A DNA stretch of 64,000 nucleotides from DAIDJD01 sp035485275 (GCA_035485275.1 DATHOE010000047.1:1-64000), one strand, 5' to 3'. Positions 7,781-15,636 are shown, numbered from the stretch's first letter. Notes: generated from the sequence alone by a model not told the origin. Made by a program: numbers and translations.

Positions 7781-8527
7781 TCACAAGAACTGGATCGGGC
7801 CCCGGGCCCGGCCATGGATGAATTGCTGGACCACTTCGTCGTCCGAAGCGCGGAAGCTTTCCTTGTCGGCCACGGCGTGGATGCGGCCCTGGTTGAGCAG
7901 GCTCAGGCGGTCCCCCACCTTGAATGCCAGGGCCATGTCGTGGGTGACCACGACCGAGGTGCTCTTCAGGCGCGCCTGCAGGGACAAGATGAGGTCGGCG
8001 ATGGCGTCCGAGCTGATGGGGTCCAGCCCGGTGGTCGGCTCGTCGTAGAGCACGTAGGCGGGGTCCATGGCGATGGCCCGGGCCAGGCCCACCCGCTTGC
8101 GCATGCCTCCGGAGAGCTCCGCCGGCTTCTTGTCCAGGACGCCGCGCAGGCCCACCCAGGAGAGGCGCTCCTCGGCCACCGCCCGCAGCTTTTCGGGCGC
8201 CAGGCTGCTGAAGCGGCGCAGGGCGAAGGTCACGTTCTCCATGACCGTGAGGCTGTCGAAGAGGGCGGAGCCCTGGAACAGGTAGGCGAAGCGCAGGGCG
8301 GCGCGCTCCGACTCCTCCGCGCTCAGCTCCCCGCGGCCGCGCCCGTCGATGCGCACGGTGCCGAGGTCGGCGTCGAGCAGGCCGGCGATGACCTTGAGCA
8401 GGACGCTCTTGCCTCCGCCGGACTGCCCCAGGATGACCAGGGTCTCGCCGGTGCGCACGTCCAGGTCCACGCCCCGGAGCACCTGCTGGGGGCCGAAGGC
8501 CTTGTGGATGCCCCGGACCTCGATCAC
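7781..8527 (-). CDS. mlaF: MlaF-like ABC transporter ATPase
   Basis: 248 residues. Energises the MlaE permease. Walker A GQSGGGKSVLL, signature LSGGMRKRVGLARA and Walker B AYVLYDEPTTGLDP are all present, followed by the H-loop VVVTHDM. The GTG at 8525-8527 overlaps the mlaE stop as GTGA, a classic coupled start. A longer reading upstream lies inside mlaE and lacks a ribosome site. Confidence 0.94.
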   Translation of the reverse strand: MIEVRGIHKAFGPQQVLRGVDLDVRTGETLVILGQSGGGKSVLLKVIAGLLDADLGTVRIDGRGRGELSAEESERAALRFAYLFQGSALFDSLTVMENVTFALRRFSSLAPEKLRAVAEERLSWVGLRGVLDKKPAELSGGMRKRVGLARAIAMDPAYVLYDEPTTGLDPISSDAIADLILSLQARLKSTSVVVTHDMALAFKVGDRLSLLNQGRIHAVADKESFRASDDEVVQQFIHGRARGPIQFL

Positions 8528-9327
8528 AGGAAGAACGCGAAAAAGACGGTGAGGAAGTAGTCGCTCACCAGGATCATGATGCTGCTCCATACCACCGCGC
8601 GGGTGGTCGCCTTGCCCACGCCTTCGGCCCCTCCGCTGGCCTGGAAGCCCTGATAGCAGCTCACCACCGCGATGATGCCCCCGAAGAAAAAGGTCTTGGC
8701 GACGCCGGAGACGAGGTCCGCGACCGTGACCATGTTGGGCACGTCCCCCCAGTAGACGTTGGTCGGCACGGACAGGACAAGGTGGGCCACGATGTAGCCG
8801 CCCACCAGGCCCACCACGTCGGCCAGGGCGGCGAGCACGGGCAGCATGATCAGACAGGCCAGAAGGCGCGGCACGCCCAGGTAGCGCAGGGGCGGGGTGG
8901 CCAGGGTCTTGAGGGCGTCCACCTGCTCGGTGACGGCCATGGTGCCGATCTCGGCGGCGATGGCGCTGCCGATGCGGCCGGTGACGATGAGCCCGGTGAG
9001 CACCGGCCCGAGCTCCCGTAAAAAGGGCAGGGCCACGGTGCGTCCCATGAATTGGCTGACCCCCTCCAGCTTCACCTCCAGCGTCAGCCCGGCCTGGAGG
9101 GCAAGGACCATGCCGGTGAAGAGGGCCGTGGTGATCACCACCGGCACGCTCAGGGTCCCTATCTGCTCCAACTGGGTCAGCAGGGTCCGGCCGTCGAGTT
9201 CCAGGGCCCTCCGGGGCTTCCTCAAAAAGCGGACGGTCTCGGCGAAGAGTTCGCGGGCGAAAAGGTACAGCCGGCCGGTCTCCTCCAAAAAGGCCCCGAT
9301 CCAGTCGACCCCGTCGCGCAATTCCAC
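8524..9327 (-). CDS. mlaE: MlaE-family ABC permease
   Basis: 267 residues with about five membrane segments and the MlaE/DUF140 core, for example QFMGRTVALPFLRELGPVL and GRIGSAIAAEIGTM followed by VTEQVDALKTLATPP. It forms the inner-membrane part of an asymmetric lipid transporter with MlaF and MlaD. It starts with GTG at 9325-9327, two bases after the alr stop, so it is probably translationally coupled to alr. Confidence 0.94.
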   Translation of the reverse strand: MELRDGVDWIGAFLEETGRLYLFARELFAETVRFLRKPRRALELDGRTLLTQLEQIGTLSVPVVITTALFTGMVLALQAGLTLEVKLEGVSQFMGRTVALPFLRELGPVLTGLIVTGRIGSAIAAEIGTMAVTEQVDALKTLATPPLRYLGVPRLLACLIMLPVLAALADVVGLVGGYIVAHLVLSVPTNVYWGDVPNMVTVADLVSGVAKTFFFGGIIAVVSCYQGFQASGGAEGVGKATTRAVVWSSIMILVSDYFLTVFFAFFL

Positions 9328-9328
9328 C

Positions 9329-10438
9329 TCAGTCCTCCCAGCGGCGGGGCAGGCGCGCGCTCAGGCCGCAGAGCAACTCGTAGGCGTTGGTCCCGCACAG
9401 CTTGGCCCAGCCCCGCGCGGAACAGGGGCCGTCCAGGCCGTCGAGCAGGGTGACCGTGTCGCCCGGGCGCGCCCGCGTCAGCCCGGTCACGTCGGCCATG
9501 AAGCTGTCCATGCTGACCCGGCCCAGCACCGCGCAGGCCCGGCCCTGGATGAGCACTTTGCCGCGGTTGCTCAAGAGGCGCGGCACTCCGTCGGCGTATC
9601 CGGCGCAGACCGTGGCCACGCGCATGGCCTTGCGGGCCGAGGCGGTGTGGCCGTAGCCGATGCCCGTCCCGGCCTTCAGCGCCGCCACCCGCAGGACCGT
9701 GGCGTAGGCCTTCAGCAGCGGCGCCTGTTGCCGGGCCGACGGGCTTAAGGACGGGTCCATGGCCCCATACAGCAGGAGGCCGCTGCGGACGAAAGCGTAG
9801 CGCGCGCGGGGATAGCGCAAGGCCGCCGCGGAATTGGCCGCGTGCAGGGGCAGGCCCTTGGGCCAGGGCAGGGAGTCGAAGACGTCCAGCTGGGCGGCCG
9901 AGACGCGGTCGGGGCGCTCGTCGGCGCAGGCCAGATGGGTGTAGGCCCCGGCCAGGGCCAGCCCGCGCCAGCGCGCGGCGTCGAAGTCCGCCAGCAGGCC
10001 CGGAACCTCCGGGGCGAAAAAACCGAGGCGGGCCATCCCTGTGTCGACCTTGAGGTGTATGTCCAGGCTCCGGCCCGGTCCCAGGGCGCGGGCGCACTCG
10101 TCGAGCCAGGTCCGGCTCCAGGCGGTCAGGGCGATGCCGTGGCGGTGGGCGTCGCGGGCGTAGCGGGCTTCCAGGGAGCCCAGGAGCAGTATCATCCCGC
10201 GGATCCCGGCCTCCCGCAGGGCCACCCCTTCCTCCAAGGTGGCCACGCCGAAACGCCCCACCCCGGCTGCCTGCAGCGCGCGGCCGGCTTCCGCCGCCCC
10301 GTGGCCGTAGGCGTCGGCCTTGACCACGGCCAGGATGCGGCCGGGTCCGCCCACGGCCTTGGACAGGAGGCCCAGGTTGTGGCGCAGGCGCGCCCGCGAG
10401 CAGGCGGCCCAGGCCGGGCGGCTCGGGGAGGGCGTCAT
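9329..10438 (-). CDS. alr: Alanine racemase
   Basis: 369 residues. Interconverts L- and D-alanine for peptidoglycan. The PLP lysine is in AVVKADAYGHG. The catalytic Tyr of the second domain is in GTGIGYGHT and the second active-site Tyr in AGYADGVPRLL. GRVSMDSFMADVT and the C-terminal CGTNAYELLCGLS complete the fold. The ATG at 10436-10438 overlaps the dnaB stop (ATGA). Confidence 0.96.
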   Translation of the reverse strand: MTPSPSRPAWAACSRARLRHNLGLLSKAVGGPGRILAVVKADAYGHGAAEAGRALQAAGVGRFGVATLEEGVALREAGIRGMILLLGSLEARYARDAHRHGIALTAWSRTWLDECARALGPGRSLDIHLKVDTGMARLGFFAPEVPGLLADFDAARWRGLALAGAYTHLACADERPDRVSAAQLDVFDSLPWPKGLPLHAANSAAALRYPRARYAFVRSGLLLYGAMDPSLSPSARQQAPLLKAYATVLRVAALKAGTGIGYGHTASARKAMRVATVCAGYADGVPRLLSNRGKVLIQGRACAVLGRVSMDSFMADVTGLTRARPGDTVTLLDGLDGPCSARGWAKLCGTNAYELLCGLSARLPRRWED

Positions 10439-11811
10439 CACGGCTGGAGCCCGGAGGGGGCCTTGTCCTCGAAGCGGGTGTACTGGCCCAGGAAGACCAG
10501 CGACACGTCGCCGGTGGGCCCGCTGCGCTGCTTGGCGATGATCACGTCGGTGCTGTTGTCCGGCTCGGCGAAGTCCTCGCCGTCGCGCGGCTGCAGCGCC
10601 TTGCGGTGGATCAGCATCACCACGTCCGCGTCCTGCTCGATGGATCCGGACTCGCGCAGGTCGCTGAGGCGGGGCTTGCTTTCGACCTTTGCCCCCTGCC
10701 GCATCTCCACGCCGCGGTTGAGCTGGCTGGCCACCAGGACCGGGATGTTCATCTCCTTGGCGATGGCCTTGAGGGCCCCGGAGATCATGGTGACCTCGCG
10801 CACGCGGTCGGGCCGTTCCATGCCCTCGACGTGCATCAGCTGCAGGTAGTCCACCACCACCAGTTGGGCGCCCACCTCCTTGACCATGCGCCGCACCGAG
10901 GAGCGCAGGGACTGGATGTCCAGGCGCGAGGAGTCGTTGATGTAGAGGGGCGCCTTGGTGAGGTTGGTGGCGGCGTTGACCAGGCGGCCCATCTCGTGGT
11001 TCTCGAGCTTGCCCCGGCGCAGGTTGCGGCTGTCCACGCTGCCGCTGGAGCACAGGAGGCGGAACAGCAGCTCCTGCTTGGTCATCTCCAGGGAATAGAC
11101 CACCACGGGCTTGGCGTGGTTCATGGCGATATTGCTGGCGATGTTCAGGGCGAAGGCGGTCTTGCCGCTGCCGGGGCGGCCGGCGGCCACGATGAGCTGG
11201 CCGGGGTGCAGGCCGGAGGTGAGCTCGTCGATGTCGCGGAACCCGGTGGGCAGGCCCGTGATCGCCCCGCCCTGGCGGCGGTAGCGTTCGATGGTCTCGA
11301 TGGCGCCCATCATCATCTTCTCGACGCGCTCGACGGCCTGGCTGCCCTCCTGGCGGCCGATGTCCAGCACCTGGTTCTCGGCCGTGTCCACCACCTGGGC
11401 GGCGTTCTCGGTGTTGGTGTAGCAGTCCTGGGTGATCTGGGCGCACACGGCGATGAGGCGCCTCAGCTTGGCCTTCTCCTTCACCAGGCGGGCGTAGGCC
11501 TCGACATTGGAGGCGCTGGCCACCTTCTCCGTGAGGCCGGCCAGGCCCACCGCGCCGCCGGCGGCCTCCAGCAGGCCGCGCGAGGCCATCCAGTCCGACA
11601 CGGTGACCAGGTCCACGGGCTGGCTGCGGGCGTGGAGGTCGGCGACCGCCTCGAAGACGCGCTGGTGGAAGCCGCGGAAGAAGTCGTCCCTCCGCAGGAT
11701 CTCCAGGGAGGTGTCGAGGGCGGCGGGGTCCAGCAGGCAGGCGCCCAGGACGGCGGCTTCGGCGTCGTAGTTGTGGGGAGGCTGGCGGTCGTTGGGGACG
11801 GTTTCGGGCAT
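10438..11811 (-). CDS. dnaB: Replicative DNA helicase DnaB
   Basis: 457 residues. The hexameric fork helicase. N-terminal primase-interaction domain (NYDAEAAVLGACLLDPAAL), then a RecA-type motor with Walker A AAGRPGSGKTAFALNIA, Walker B VVVDYLQLM and the C-terminal DLRESGSIEQDADVVMLIHR plus AKQRSGPTG. There is no intein. The start at 11809-11811 gives the usual N-terminus; an in-frame ATG at 11871 adds 20 residues running into the terminator and is rejected. It probably starts a new transcription unit after the terminator that follows rplI. Confidence 0.97.
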   Translation of the reverse strand: MPETVPNDRQPPHNYDAEAAVLGACLLDPAALDTSLEILRRDDFFRGFHQRVFEAVADLHARSQPVDLVTVSDWMASRGLLEAAGGAVGLAGLTEKVASASNVEAYARLVKEKAKLRRLIAVCAQITQDCYTNTENAAQVVDTAENQVLDIGRQEGSQAVERVEKMMMGAIETIERYRRQGGAITGLPTGFRDIDELTSGLHPGQLIVAAGRPGSGKTAFALNIASNIAMNHAKPVVVYSLEMTKQELLFRLLCSSGSVDSRNLRRGKLENHEMGRLVNAATNLTKAPLYINDSSRLDIQSLRSSVRRMVKEVGAQLVVVDYLQLMHVEGMERPDRVREVTMISGALKAIAKEMNIPVLVASQLNRGVEMRQGAKVESKPRLSDLRESGSIEQDADVVMLIHRKALQPRDGEDFAEPDNSTDVIIAKQRSGPTGDVSLVFLGQYTRFEDKAPSGLQP

Positions 11812-11850
11812 GGATTCGGGGTCCTTACACCGCGGGCGGGGGCCCGCACT

Positions 11851-11883
11851 AAAACAAAAGCGCCGGGGCAAAAGCCCCGGCGC
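11851..11883 (-). terminator. Rho-independent terminator after rplI
   Basis: Perfect 10-bp stem GCGCCGGGGC / GCCCCGGCGC around a 4-base loop, followed on the minus strand by TTTTGTTTT. It separates the ribosomal-protein operon from dnaB. Confidence 0.88.
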
Positions 11884-11916
11884 TGGTCTTGGAAGCTAAC
11901 CAAAGGCCCTGGTATT

Positions 11917-12372
11917 TTAGGACGCGGCTTCTTGTTTTACCACCCAGACCTTGACCGTGGTGCGCACCTCGTGCCCCAGGTGGATCTGCACTTCGTGGAT
12001 GCCCAGGGCCTTCAGGGGCTCGACCAGGACGATGTGGCGCTTGTCCACGGTGTGGCCTTCCTTGGCCAGGGCCTCGGCGATGTCGCCGTTGGTGACCGAG
12101 CCGAAAAGCTTGTCGTCCTCGCCGGCGAGGCGAACGATGCTCAGGCTAAGGGCGCCCAGCTTGGCGGCGAACTCCTGCGCCAGGGCGATCTCCTTGTCCC
12201 GCTTCTTGGCCAAGGCCTTTTTCTCGTTCTCGAAGACCCGCGCGTTGGCCGGGGTGGCGCCCAGGGCCATGCGCCGCGGGATCAGGTAGTTGCGGGCGTA
12301 GCCGTCGGCCACGTCCACTTGCGCGCCGGCGGCGCCCAGGGTCTTGATGTCCTCGATCAGGATCACTTTCAT
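11917..12372 (-). CDS. rplI: 50S ribosomal protein L9
   Basis: 151 residues. N-terminal rRNA-binding domain starting MKVILIEDIKTLGAAG with the family signature VADGYARNYLIPRRMA, a connecting helix (NEKKALAKKRDKEI) and a C-terminal domain (KLFGSVTNGDIAEAL). An AGAGGAAA ribosome site precedes the ATG at 12370-12372. It is the last gene of the rpsF operon. Confidence 0.98.
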   Translation of the reverse strand: MKVILIEDIKTLGAAGAQVDVADGYARNYLIPRRMALGATPANARVFENEKKALAKKRDKEIALAQEFAAKLGALSLSIVRLAGEDDKLFGSVTNGDIAEALAKEGHTVDKRHIVLVEPLKALGIHEVQIHLGHEVRTTVKVWVVKQEAAS

Positions 12373-12401
12373 GGTTTCCTCTGCGTGGTTGAATGGAGGG
12401 T

Positions 12402-13205
12402 TCAGGCGCCGCTTGGCGGGGGCGGCGGCGGAGCGTGGATGCGGCGGAAGTCGAGCCAGGGTTCCAGCAGCCCGCCGACCATCAGCACGACGCCGAAAAT
12501 CGGGAGCGTTCCGGAGCTGTCCGCCAGGAAAAAGGCCAGGAGCAGGCCGGCCAGGAAAAGCAGGGCCAGGGAACGGGTGCGCGGATTGCGGGCCATGGCG
12601 CTGATCCAGGCGCCCACGACGACCAGGCTCTGGAACAGGAAGATCATCGCGCCCACCACGAACACGTTCAGGGCCAGATGGTCCACCCAGTCCACCTGGT
12701 CCACCAGCCCGTGGCGGGATGCCATCCACCAGAAGCTGGGCCCCAGCACCAGCCACACCAGGCCCCAGGGGGCGCACCAGCGGCCGAGCGGCCCGGGATC
12801 CGGCGCCAGACCGCGTTTGACGCGGCGCCGGCGCAGGAAGGCCGCCAAGGGGGCCAGGACGATCATGATCAGGCAGAACTGCCCGGCGGGAAGGGCCTCC
12901 ACCGCCTGGCTGTACGCCTGGGTCAGTTCGGCCCGCTCCGGCGCCTGGTCCTTGTCCGGCAACTGCTCCGCCACCAGGCCCTGGGTGATGCTCGTCCACT
13001 GGGCCCGCTGTGCCGCAACCTCCGGAAGCGCGGGCTGTTGCATGGACCAGAACTGCCCCGACGCCAGGATCAGGGCAGGAAGCAGCCCCAAAGGCAGGGC
13101 GCCGAAGAGGCCGCCCGGATTCCTGGCGCGCAAGGCGAGCCGCATCAAGGCCATCGACAGCGCGAAGAATGCTAGCTGCGCGCCTACGCTGGCGAGCGTG
13201 TCCAT
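12402..13205 (-). CDS. DUF2232-like integral membrane protein
   Basis: 267 residues, highly hydrophobic, with roughly six to eight membrane segments, and a Pro-rich C-terminus (PPPPPPSGA). A YybS/DUF2232-type membrane protein between rpsR and rplI is a known arrangement in several phyla. The assignment rests mainly on this context, because the sequence has no catalytic motif. It starts four bases after the rpsR stop. Function is unknown; context suggests a link to growth or ribosome/replication supply. Confidence 0.7.
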   Translation of the reverse strand: MDTLASVGAQLAFFALSMALMRLALRARNPGGLFGALPLGLLPALILASGQFWSMQQPALPEVAAQRAQWTSITQGLVAEQLPDKDQAPERAELTQAYSQAVEALPAGQFCLIMIVLAPLAAFLRRRRVKRGLAPDPGPLGRWCAPWGLVWLVLGPSFWWMASRHGLVDQVDWVDHLALNVFVVGAMIFLFQSLVVVGAWISAMARNPRTRSLALLFLAGLLLAFFLADSSGTLPIFGVVLMVGGLLEPWLDFRRIHAPPPPPPSGA

Positions 13206-13209
13206 GGCC

Positions 13210-13479
13210 TCAGCCGGCCACGAAGGGCAGGAGTCCCATGGACCGCGAACGCTTGATGGCCTGGGCCAATTGGTGCTGGCACCAGGTGCAGTTGCCGGTG
13301 ATGCGGCGCGGGACGATCTTGCCCCGGTCGCTGATGAAATTGCGCAGGCGGTTGGCGTCCTTGTAATCGAACACGAACACCTTGTCGGCGCAGAAACGGC
13401 AGCTCTTGCGCTTGAAGCGGCGGTCGTCTTCGCCGGCGCGGCGCGGGCGTTTCACCTTTTTCTTCTTCATGAATGGCAT
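13210..13479 (-). CDS. rpsR: 30S ribosomal protein S18
   Basis: 89 residues. Contains the S18 core YKDANRLRNFISDRGKIVPR and the C-terminal RITGNCTWCQHQLAQAIKR. Four cysteines (CRFC and CTWC) make this the zinc-binding (C+) form of S18 rather than the zinc-independent form. S18 binds 16S rRNA together with S6, encoded two genes upstream. A GAGGAAA ribosome site lies upstream of the ATG. Confidence 0.97.
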   Translation of the reverse strand: MPFMKKKKVKRPRRAGEDDRRFKRKSCRFCADKVFVFDYKDANRLRNFISDRGKIVPRRITGNCTWCQHQLAQAIKRSRSMGLLPFVAG

Positions 13480-13497
13480 GATTCGTTTCCTCTAGGT

Positions 13498-13932
13498 TCA
13501 GAAAGGGATGTCGTCGTCGGAAGCCGGCGGGGGGCCGTCCGAGGGCGGCGGGCCGTCGAAGCCGTCGGCCGAGGGTGCGGAGGCGCCTCCGGGGCGGCCG
13601 GGTCCGCCGCTCAGGAACTGCACGCGTTCGGACACGACCTCGATGACGGAGCGTTTTTGCCCGTCTTGCGCCGTCCATTCCTTGAGCTTCAGGCGGCCTT
13701 CAACCAGCAGCGGTGAGCCCTTCTTCAGGTACTCGCCGCAGGCTTCGGCCGACTTGCCCCAGACCTCGACGCTGACGTAGGTGACTTCCTCTTTCCACTC
13801 GCCGCTGGCGGCCTTGTACTTGCGGTTGGTCGCAAGACGCAGGTTGGCGACGGCTTGTCCGGAAGGCACGAAACGCAGTTCGGGATCCTTGGTCAGGTTG
13901 CCGACCAACAGGACCTTGTTCAGGCTGGCCAT
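13498..13932 (-). CDS. ssb: Single-stranded DNA-binding protein
   Basis: 144 residues. OB-fold domain (MASLNKVLLVGNLTKDPELR ... VEVWGKSAEACGEYLKKGS) followed by a Gly/Pro/Asp-rich linker and the acidic C-terminal tip DDDIPF that recruits replication and repair partners. It sits between rpsF and rpsR, the arrangement known in many bacteria. Confidence 0.97.
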   Translation of the reverse strand: MASLNKVLLVGNLTKDPELRFVPSGQAVANLRLATNRKYKAASGEWKEEVTYVSVEVWGKSAEACGEYLKKGSPLLVEGRLKLKEWTAQDGQKRSVIEVVSERVQFLSGGPGRPGGASAPSADGFDGPPPSDGPPPASDDDIPF

Positions 13933-13954
13933 GCTTCCCCCCTTGACTTCAAAA

Positions 13955-14302
13955 TCAGGCCGCGACCGCGGCGCTGTCGCGCTTCTTCCTGGGGATGGGC
14001 CGGTATTCCGGCAGTATCCGCAGGGTCTGGAATTTGAGCACTTCGTCGGCCAGGCGCAGCTGGCGCTCCAGCTCGGCGATGGCGGTGGGTGGGGCGCTGA
14101 AGACCAGCAGGGCGTAGGTGCCTTCGGGATGCTTGCGCATCTCGTAGGCGATCTTGCGCTTGCCCATGCGGTCGATCTTGGTGACGTCGCCGCCCTGGGT
14201 CTTGATCACCTCGGCATAGCGGTCCACCAGCTTGTCAGCGTCCTCTTTGGTCAGCCCCGGGTCGAGGATGACCATGGTCTCGTAGGCAATCATTTTTGCC
14301 AC
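13955..14302 (-). CDS. rpsF: 30S ribosomal protein S6
   Basis: 115 residues. Family features: YETMVILDPGL, the GKRKIAYEMRKHPEGTYALL strand-turn and a basic C-terminal tail (RPIPRKKRDSA). The GTG at 14300-14302 is chosen because a full AGGAGG lies seven bases upstream. The internal ATG three codons later has no better site. It heads the rpsF-ssb-rpsR-DUF2232-rplI operon and has a leader of about 145 bases with two hairpins. Confidence 0.96.
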   Translation of the reverse strand: MAKMIAYETMVILDPGLTKEDADKLVDRYAEVIKTQGGDVTKIDRMGKRKIAYEMRKHPEGTYALLVFSAPPTAIAELERQLRLADEVLKFQTLRILPEYRPIPRKKRDSAAVAA

Positions 14303-14409
14303 GTTGTTCCCTCCTGGATATTCCACGCCGCGAATTCTGGATCGTGGAAAAGCCCCCGAATCGGGCCGGGCCATGGTCTGAGCCGGCAAGTTCAGGAGCA
14401 AGGGTAAAT

Positions 14410-14448
14410 GGCCCCTAAGGGGCCGAAATCCCCCGGCACAGCCGGGGG
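14410..14448 (-). promoter_or_regulatory. Paired hairpins in the rpsF leader, possible autoregulatory element
   Basis: Two short perfect stems lie in the untranslated leader: CCCCCGGC/GCCGGGGG (14430-14448), which would be at the extreme 5' end of the transcript, and GGCCCC/GGGGCC (14410-14424). Neither has a T-run, so they are not terminators. Leaders of rpsF in several phyla bind the S6:S18 complex for feedback control; whether this one does is inference. The structure does not obviously match the known bulged-CCG motif. Confidence 0.35.
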
Positions 14449-14454
14449 ACAAAG

Positions 14455-14484
14455 ATAATAAGGAATAAGGGGCACTGCCGTCAA
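14455..14484 (-). promoter_or_regulatory. Sigma-70 type promoter of the rpsF operon
   Basis: Minus strand reads TTGACG (14479-14484), an 18-base spacer and TATTAT (14455-14460). Initiation would be near 14448, leaving a leader of about 145 bases before the rpsF start. Confidence 0.65.
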
Positions 14485-14630
14485 GGGGGTGGAACCTTCT
14501 AACTAGGAATCCGGACCAGGGCTTAAAACAACTTTCATACAAGGATGGACGGGGCTCCCAGGAGTTCTCCCAGGGGGCAGAAATCGAAAATCGTACAGAA
14601 CTGACGTGTTCTCCGGATATAAACGGCTTC

Positions 14631-14745
14631 GATTAACAGGACCCTTAGCGAGAATCACACGGTGAGTGTAAACTGAAAAAGTACTCCTCTACTTAGCTTT
14701 TCGAGGGATTTTTTAACCGGGATTTTAGGCGGGGTGTGACAGTGA
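14631..14745. repeat. Imperfect direct repeat, copy A
   Basis: About 115 bases resembling copy B at 15119-15239, including a 21-base identical core at 14686-14706. It covers the 3' end of the ORF at 14725-15060 and its downstream flank, and ends with the shared motif GATTAACAGG. See findings. Confidence 0.8.
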
Positions 14746-15060
14746 CACCCCTGTGGCAGATTCCTCTTCCGTTTGCGAATCGTGGGCAATGATGGTGCAA
14801 GCGTCTGCTCCGCCCACGACCACAGTCTCTTCAATCTCTTTGTACATTTCCGTTTCGAGCTTTTCTTCTTGATCGCCAGCGTGGGCGGTCTTGTAGACAT
14901 AAATCCACAGATAGACCACTACACCCAAAAATGTCGCAATGGATGACGTCCAAAGCGATTCAACCAGGCTCATGCCAAAGACCATCAGCATAAATCGGAC
15001 CAAAAACATAAGTAGCCCGAAGCCCCCAGCCAAAAAAAATGATCTCCAGAATTGCATCAT
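14725..15060 (-). CDS. Small hypothetical membrane protein
   Basis: 111 residues with two hydrophobic segments (residues about 6-28 and 34-54) followed by an acidic soluble tail (GDQEEKLETEMYKEIEE). No recognised family. Its last codons lie in repeat copy A, but in a different frame from the one used by the neighbouring ORF in copy B. Read in that other frame, copy A would encode a similar basic tail ending in NPSKS. Codon use and base composition are less GC-rich than in the flanking ribosomal genes, suggesting acquired DNA. Coding status is plausible but unproven. Confidence 0.5.
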   Translation of the reverse strand: MMQFWRSFFLAGGFGLLMFLVRFMLMVFGMSLVESLWTSSIATFLGVVVYLWIYVYKTAHAGDQEEKLETEMYKEIEETVVVGGADACTIIAHDSQTEEESATGVSLSHPA

Positions 15061-15118
15061 CGCGTCTTTTGCTCCGGCGCCAAGTACTATTGAATCCCTC
15101 GTCAGGGCCGAAATCTCC

Positions 15119-15239
15119 GATTAACAGGGGCCCTCCACGAGGACCTCAAGCCGAGTGCAAACCGAAAAAGTGCGCCTCTACTTAGCTTTTCGAGGACTTT
15201 TTTACCCGCGTTTTTCGGCGGGATATGACCGTGACAGTG
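15119..15239. repeat. Imperfect direct repeat, copy B
   Basis: About 120 bases resembling copy A. It shares the exact 21-base core at 15175-15195 and the terminal GATTAACAGG motif. It overlaps the 3' end of the ORF at 15182-15475 and the gap to the next ORF. Confidence 0.8.
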
Positions 15240-15475
15240 CTGTTCCAGGGATCACTTTTCTCACGGGAAAAAATCTTCCCAGGAAAAATATAGCGATCCA
15301 CCCCTATTGAGATCGCCACCAGTATTACGAACACCACGCAGACGATACCCTGATTAGGTTGGAATTGAGGCAAAACTTGGTCAGCGACGTAATGGCTAAT
15401 CAAGGTGCCCCCAACCACGAAAAAGAAAGCCGCCAGGTGCATTCGAAGTCGCCTTCTATCAAAATTCAAAGCCAT
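15182..15475 (-). CDS. Small hypothetical membrane protein
   Basis: 97 residues: a basic N-terminus (MALNFDRRRLRMH), two membrane segments (LAAFFFVVGGTLISHYV and GIVCVVFVILVAISIGV) and a strongly basic C-terminal tail (RRKTRVKKSSKS) that is encoded by repeat copy B. No family recognised. It belongs to the same lower-GC patch as its neighbour and the hicBA remnant. Confidence 0.5.
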   Translation of the reverse strand: MALNFDRRRLRMHLAAFFFVVGGTLISHYVADQVLPQFQPNQGIVCVVFVILVAISIGVDRYIFPGKIFSREKSDPWNSTVTVISRRKTRVKKSSKS

Positions 15476-15484
15476 CCTCCGCGC

Positions 15485-15636
15485 TTATCTCATCTTCAAG
15501 GGGCGGTTCCCATGGACCGGAATGGTAACAACCCGTCCGCACGTTTCATGACGTGGTGGCTACCGTTGATGTGCTGCAAATGCCAACTCCGGAGTTCAAG
15601 GATACGGACCAATTCTTTGCCTGACGGAGGTTGCAT
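15485..15636 (-). pseudogene. hicA: Frameshifted hicA toxin remnant
   Basis: Starts with ATG at 15634-15636, directly after the hicB stop. The first 35 codons read as a HicA mRNA-interferase, with GKELVRILELRSWHL and INGSHHVMKRADG carrying the catalytic His region GSHH. The frame is then lost near 15525-15532 and stops at 15496. A shift of one frame restores VTIPVHGNRPLKMR, the expected HicA continuation, but this stops at 15485, short of the normal C-terminal GTLxxILKQAGL segment. The toxin is therefore probably inactive, unless there is a sequencing error or programmed shift. Confidence 0.8.

Noticed and set aside
9329..10438. Loss of the catalytic Tyr in alanine racemase
   Set aside because: On checking spacing to the GYADG Tyr (19 residues in the Bacillus enzyme), the Tyr of GIGYGHT is the catalytic one and is present.
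10606..13716. A 1036-codon open frame on the plus strand, and similar long plus-strand frames at 21255-24068 and 5865-7049
   Set aside because: They run antisense to well-identified genes (dnaB, rplI, uvrA, radA), have His/Gly/Ala/Gln-rich composition expected from the complement of GC-rich codons, and match no family. They are shadows of GC-rich coding DNA.
14655..14900. An 81-codon minus-strand ORF overlapping the small membrane gene
   Set aside because: It lies in another frame within the same DNA, lacks a ribosome site and shows a Lys/Pro/Cys composition without any recognisable pattern.
14631..15239. Integron attC sites
   Set aside because: The shared end CTGTTAATCG does not fit the attC core GTTRRRY, paired inverted core sites are not visible and no integrase gene is present.
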